From an uncultured Clostridia bacterium (GTDB lineage: Bacteria > Bacillota > Clostridia > Oscillospirales > Acutalibacteraceae), in the NCBI GenBank assembly GCA_946497265.1, contig CAMMKL010000127.1, positions 1-6,286 of the forward strand: 6,286 bases of DNA, given 5' to 3'. The translations under genes were made by a program, and so were the position numbers. This document shows positions 4,469 to 6,286 of the stretch, piece after piece. Each line of letters begins with the position of its first letter. The stretch's first letter is position 1. Under the pieces are notes generated by a model. The model ran no database searches and had not been told where the DNA came from. It saw only the letters and a list, made by a program, of their open reading frames with translations.

Positions 4469-5374
4469 ATGGCACTGCTGAAAAAAATGCGCGGCAAACG
4501 CCCGCCCACAGTGGGTATGAAAGAAAAACAGCGCAGCGAGGCGGCGGCCTTCTTTATTTCTTTAAAAGGGATCGACCGCCGCGACCGTGCTATGCGCGAC
4601 CAATATAAAAAAGAAGAAAAAAGGACCAGGACAAAAGGCATCCGGTGGGGGATGGCAATGATACCCATTGCCATGGTGCTGATCCTAGCGGGCGGCTTGT
4701 GGCTGGCGTATCAGGAGTTTAAGCGTATTACCCCGGTTTCGGCTCCAGTGATCAGTGGGTATGAACCGCCTCCCTCCAGCGGGACGGTATCAGAGGCGGA
4801 AGATCCGCGCCGAAGGCTGTTGACGGTGGTCAATAACAAATCCCCGTTGACGGATGAGTTTACCCTGGCGCTTACCACCTTTGAAGGGAATATTCAGTGC
4901 GACGAGCAGTTGGTAACGCCGTTGCGGGAGCTTTTGGAGGCGGCGGAGCAGGCCGGACATACCCTGCGCGTGGAATATGGTTACATAGACGCGGCGGCGC
5001 AGCAGCAAAAATATGAAGCTGCGGTACAGGCTAAGATGGACGAGGGCTTTAGCCGGGTAAAATCGGAAACCGAAGTGAAAAAGGTGGTGCAGCCCGGTGG
5101 GTGCAGCGATTACCAGACCGGATTATCCGTTCGCGTGATTGGAACCGGCGAAGGTGATTTCGGTTCTTCTGAAGAATATAAATGGCTTTCCACCCATTGC
5201 GCCGATTATGGGTTTATCATCCGTTATCCCACCAGCAAGGAATCGGAAACATGGGCTTCCTTTGACCCAAGCCACCTGCGTTTTGTAGGCGTGGAAAACG
5301 CACAGAAAATGCGCACTTTGGACATGTGCCTGGAAGAATACGCCGAATATGCGGCCGAACAAGGGGAATTTTAA
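4469..5374 (+). CDS. Membrane-anchored VanY/M15B-like protein, probably catalytically inactive
   Basis: This 301-residue protein has a basic cytoplasmic N-terminus (1-60), one transmembrane segment (about 61-80) with no cleavage motif, a proline/serine-rich linker (about 88-112) and an extracellular domain. The domain follows the D-alanyl-D-alanine carboxypeptidase M15B (VanY) pattern: YGYIDAAAQQQKYEAA (170-185) matches the family's GYR-x-Q region, SDYQTGLSV (213-221) matches SxHxxGxAxD, KWLSTHCADYGFIIRYP (238-254) is well kept, and DPSHLRFVG (266-274) matches EPWHFRYVG. Active enzymes trim the last D-Ala from peptidoglycan stem peptides using zinc. Here the first zinc His is Tyr215, the zinc Asp is Arg222, the catalytic Glu is Asp266 and the GYR Arg is Ile173; only His269 remains. 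Catalysis is therefore unlikely; peptidoglycan binding or a scaffold role is possible. AGAGGTGG (4451-4458) supports the ATG. The gene is divergent from pyk, with its own promoter and terminator. Confidence 0.85.
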   Translation: MALLKKMRGKRPPTVGMKEKQRSEAAAFFISLKGIDRRDRAMRDQYKKEEKRTRTKGIRWGMAMIPIAMVLILAGGLWLAYQEFKRITPVSAPVISGYEPPPSSGTVSEAEDPRRRLLTVVNNKSPLTDEFTLALTTFEGNIQCDEQLVTPLRELLEAAEQAGHTLRVEYGYIDAAAQQQKYEAAVQAKMDEGFSRVKSETEVKKVVQPGGCSDYQTGLSVRVIGTGEGDFGSSEEYKWLSTHCADYGFIIRYPTSKESETWASFDPSHLRFVGVENAQKMRTLDMCLEEYAEYAAEQGEF

Positions 5375-5380
5375 CGGTAG

Positions 5381-5424
5381 AAGCTAGGAAAATATAGGAT
5401 TTTCGCAAATTTTCCTTGCTTTTT
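5381..5424 (+). terminator. Probable terminator of the M15B-like gene
   Basis: Arms at 5381-5393 (AAGCTAGGAAAAT) and 5409-5421 (ATTTTCCTTGCTT) pair with one mismatch around a 15-base loop, followed by a run of five T (5420-5424). It begins six bases after the stop codon. The stem is rather AT-rich, so it may be leaky. Its descending arm contains the -35 of the rpmE promoter. Confidence 0.6.
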
Positions 5425-5444
5425 GCTGGTTGCTGTGCTATAAT
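5416..5444 (+). promoter_or_regulatory. Promoter of rpmE
   Basis: TTGCTT (5416-5421), a 17-bp spacer and a perfect TATAAT (5439-5444) preceded by TG at 5436-5437 (extended -10, TGCTATAAT) make a strong sigma-A promoter. Transcription should begin near 5451, about 37 bases before the rpmE ATG. Confidence 0.88.
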
Positions 5445-5487
5445 CCATACGTTAATGTTACGGTTTCAGCGAAAGAGGTGAACAAGA

Positions 5488-5694
5488 ATGAAGGAAAATA
5501 TCCATCCGAAGTATGGACAGACGACTATCACTTGCGCTTGCGGCAATGTCATCGAGACAGGTTCCACAAAGAAGGACATTCACGTTGAAATTTGCTCTAA
5601 GTGCCATCCGTTTTTCACCGGCAAGCAAAAGCTCGTTGATACCGGCGGACGTGTAGACAGATTTAAAAAGCGTTACGGTATGCAGGGGAAATAA
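5488..5694 (+). CDS. rpmE: 50S ribosomal protein L31, zinc-binding (C+) type
   Basis: A 68-residue basic protein of the large ribosomal subunit; in the family it helps bridge the two subunits near the central protuberance. The N-terminal MKENIHPKY, the middle IEICSKCHPFFTG-like stretch (here VEICSKCHPFFTG, 33-45) and the C-terminal VDRFKKRYG are family hallmarks. Four cysteines, Cys16, Cys18, Cys36 and Cys39 (CxC and CxxC), identify the zinc-binding form; many bacteria also carry a cysteine-free form that replaces it when zinc is scarce, but none is in this window. The length is normal for the family. AGAGGTG (5474-5480) lies seven bases upstream of the ATG. The gene has its own strong promoter and a strong terminator immediately downstream, so it forms a short transcription unit. 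Confidence 0.97.
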   Translation: MKENIHPKYGQTTITCACGNVIETGSTKKDIHVEICSKCHPFFTGKQKLVDTGGRVDRFKKRYGMQGK

Positions 5695-5720
5695 TTTTAC
5701 GGTTGTTAAAACATTCGTAT

Positions 5721-5754
5721 GGCGGCGCAGTTTTGCGCCGCCTATCATTTTTTT
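5721..5754 (+). terminator. Rho-independent terminator of rpmE
   Basis: A perfect GC-rich stem, GGCGGCGCA (5721-5729) with TGCGCCGCC (5734-5742), closes a 4-base loop and is followed by TATCA and seven T (5748-5754). It lies 26 bases after the rpmE stop codon and only 25 bases before the next start codon. Confidence 0.93.
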
Positions 5755-5779
5755 GAGGCTGTTATGCGGAGGGAAAGGG

Positions 5780-6286
5780 ATGGAAAGCTATCGGACCGTT
5801 GTAAACGAATCCAGCGATGAGTTCACCGAACGCCGTTCCCGCTTTATCGGCTATGTCAAACCGGTGCAGACGGAGGAGGACGCGGTATCCTTTATCAATG
5901 AGATCCGTGCCAAGCATTGGGACGCAACGCATAATGTGTATGCGTATTCCCTGCGCAGCGGGAATATTCGGCGTTATTCCGACGACGGCGAACCACAGGG
6001 CACGGCGGGCATCCCTACGTTGGATGTTTTGCAGAAAAGCGGGGTGACCGACGCAGTAGTGGTGGTGACCCGCTATTTTGGGGGCATCCTGCTGGGCGGC
6101 GGGGGCCTGGTACGCGCCTATTCGCACGGGGCGAAAATCGCCCTTGACGCCGGTGGGATTGCGACCATGGCGCTCTGTAAGACCTGTACCCTGATCTGTG
6201 ATTACAACCAGTACGGCAGGGTAGCCGCTTTGATACCGGAATCAGGCGGCGTGGTGGACGATACCCGGTATACCGATATGGTAGAA
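5780..6286 (+). CDS. yigZ: YigZ/IMPACT (UPF0029) family protein, 3' end cut off by the window
   Basis: The first 169 residues of a YigZ-type protein; full-length members are a little over 200 residues, so roughly the last 35-45 are outside the window. The N-terminal IMPACT/UPF0029 domain (about 17-122) is well conserved: RRSRFIGYV (18-26), DATHNVYAY (48-56), YSDDGEPQGTAGIPTL (66-81) and the signature VVVTRYFGGILLGGGGLVRAYS (about 94-115). The ferredoxin-like DUF1949 domain begins near residue 135. The bacterial protein's biochemical role is not firmly established; eukaryotic IMPACT relatives act in translational control through GCN1/GCN2, and the E. coli structure suggested nucleic-acid binding. 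GGAGGG (5768-5773) six bases upstream supports the ATG at 5780; an ATG at 5764 is out of frame. No promoter is evident between the rpmE terminator and this gene, so it may depend on readthrough or a promoter not recognised here. Confidence 0.95.
   Translation, partial: MESYRTVVNESSDEFTERRSRFIGYVKPVQTEEDAVSFINEIRAKHWDATHNVYAYSLRSGNIRRYSDDGEPQGTAGIPTLDVLQKSGVTDAVVVVTRYFGGILLGGGGLVRAYSHGAKIALDAGGIATMALCKTCTLICDYNQYGRVAALIPESGGVVDDTRYTDMVE

Noticed and set aside
4469..5374. Naming this gene vanY or an active D,D-carboxypeptidase
   Set aside because: The fold resemblance is good, but key metal and catalytic residues are replaced, and no vancomycin-resistance genes accompany it.
5762..6127. Minus-strand 121-codon ORF opposite yigZ
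   Set aside because: It is a GC-driven shadow; the plus strand encodes a strongly conserved YigZ/IMPACT domain.
1..6286. CRISPR arrays, tRNA or rRNA genes, insertion sequences, integrase att repeats
   Set aside because: No regularly spaced repeats, cloverleaf-like segments, transposase-like proteins or terminal inverted repeats with target duplications were seen.

Overview
The window looks like chromosomal DNA of a Gram-positive Firmicute, most likely a mid-GC member of the Clostridia (Oscillospiraceae-like; this placement is inference). The reasons are near-perfect AGGAGG-type ribosome binding sites, sigma-A-like promoters (TTGAAA/TTGCTT-N17-TATAAT), a Bacillus/Clostridium-type pyruvate kinase with the extra C-terminal PEP-utiliser domain, and a zinc-type ribosomal protein L31. 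No rRNA, tRNA, CRISPR array, transposase or integrase was recognised.

Left part (1-2360): a cluster of small DNA-binding proteins. There are four XRE-family helix-turn-helix regulators (6-302 minus, 422-718 minus, 1571-1912 minus, 2062-2358 plus) and one ribbon-helix-helix protein (1223-1408 minus). They are separated by strongly AT-rich spacers rich in dyads. The first two XRE genes are tandem paralogues of equal length, about 46% identical by ungapped manual comparison. The last two are divergent, and their promoters appear to share the -35 region, the layout of a cI/cro-type switch. No effector, recombinase or toxin gene is present inside the window, so the targets of these regulators are unknown. 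They may be accessory or mobile-element regulators, possibly a remnant.

Middle (2404-4253): a bidirectional terminator separates the XRE gene at 2062-2358 from the convergent pyk gene for pyruvate kinase, which is complete at 590 residues.

Right part (4390-6286): divergent from pyk, a membrane-anchored protein with a VanY/M15B-like extracellular domain has lost most of the family's metal-binding and catalytic residues. It is followed by a terminator that overlaps a strong promoter for rpmE (ribosomal protein L31), then the rpmE terminator, then the 5' part of a YigZ/IMPACT-family gene cut off by the window end. These look like ordinary core genes, transcribed rightwards in separate short units.

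The two points most worth following are the degenerate M15B-like protein and the divergent XRE pair with intertwined promoters within the regulator cluster. No known defence or biosynthetic system is demonstrated here.
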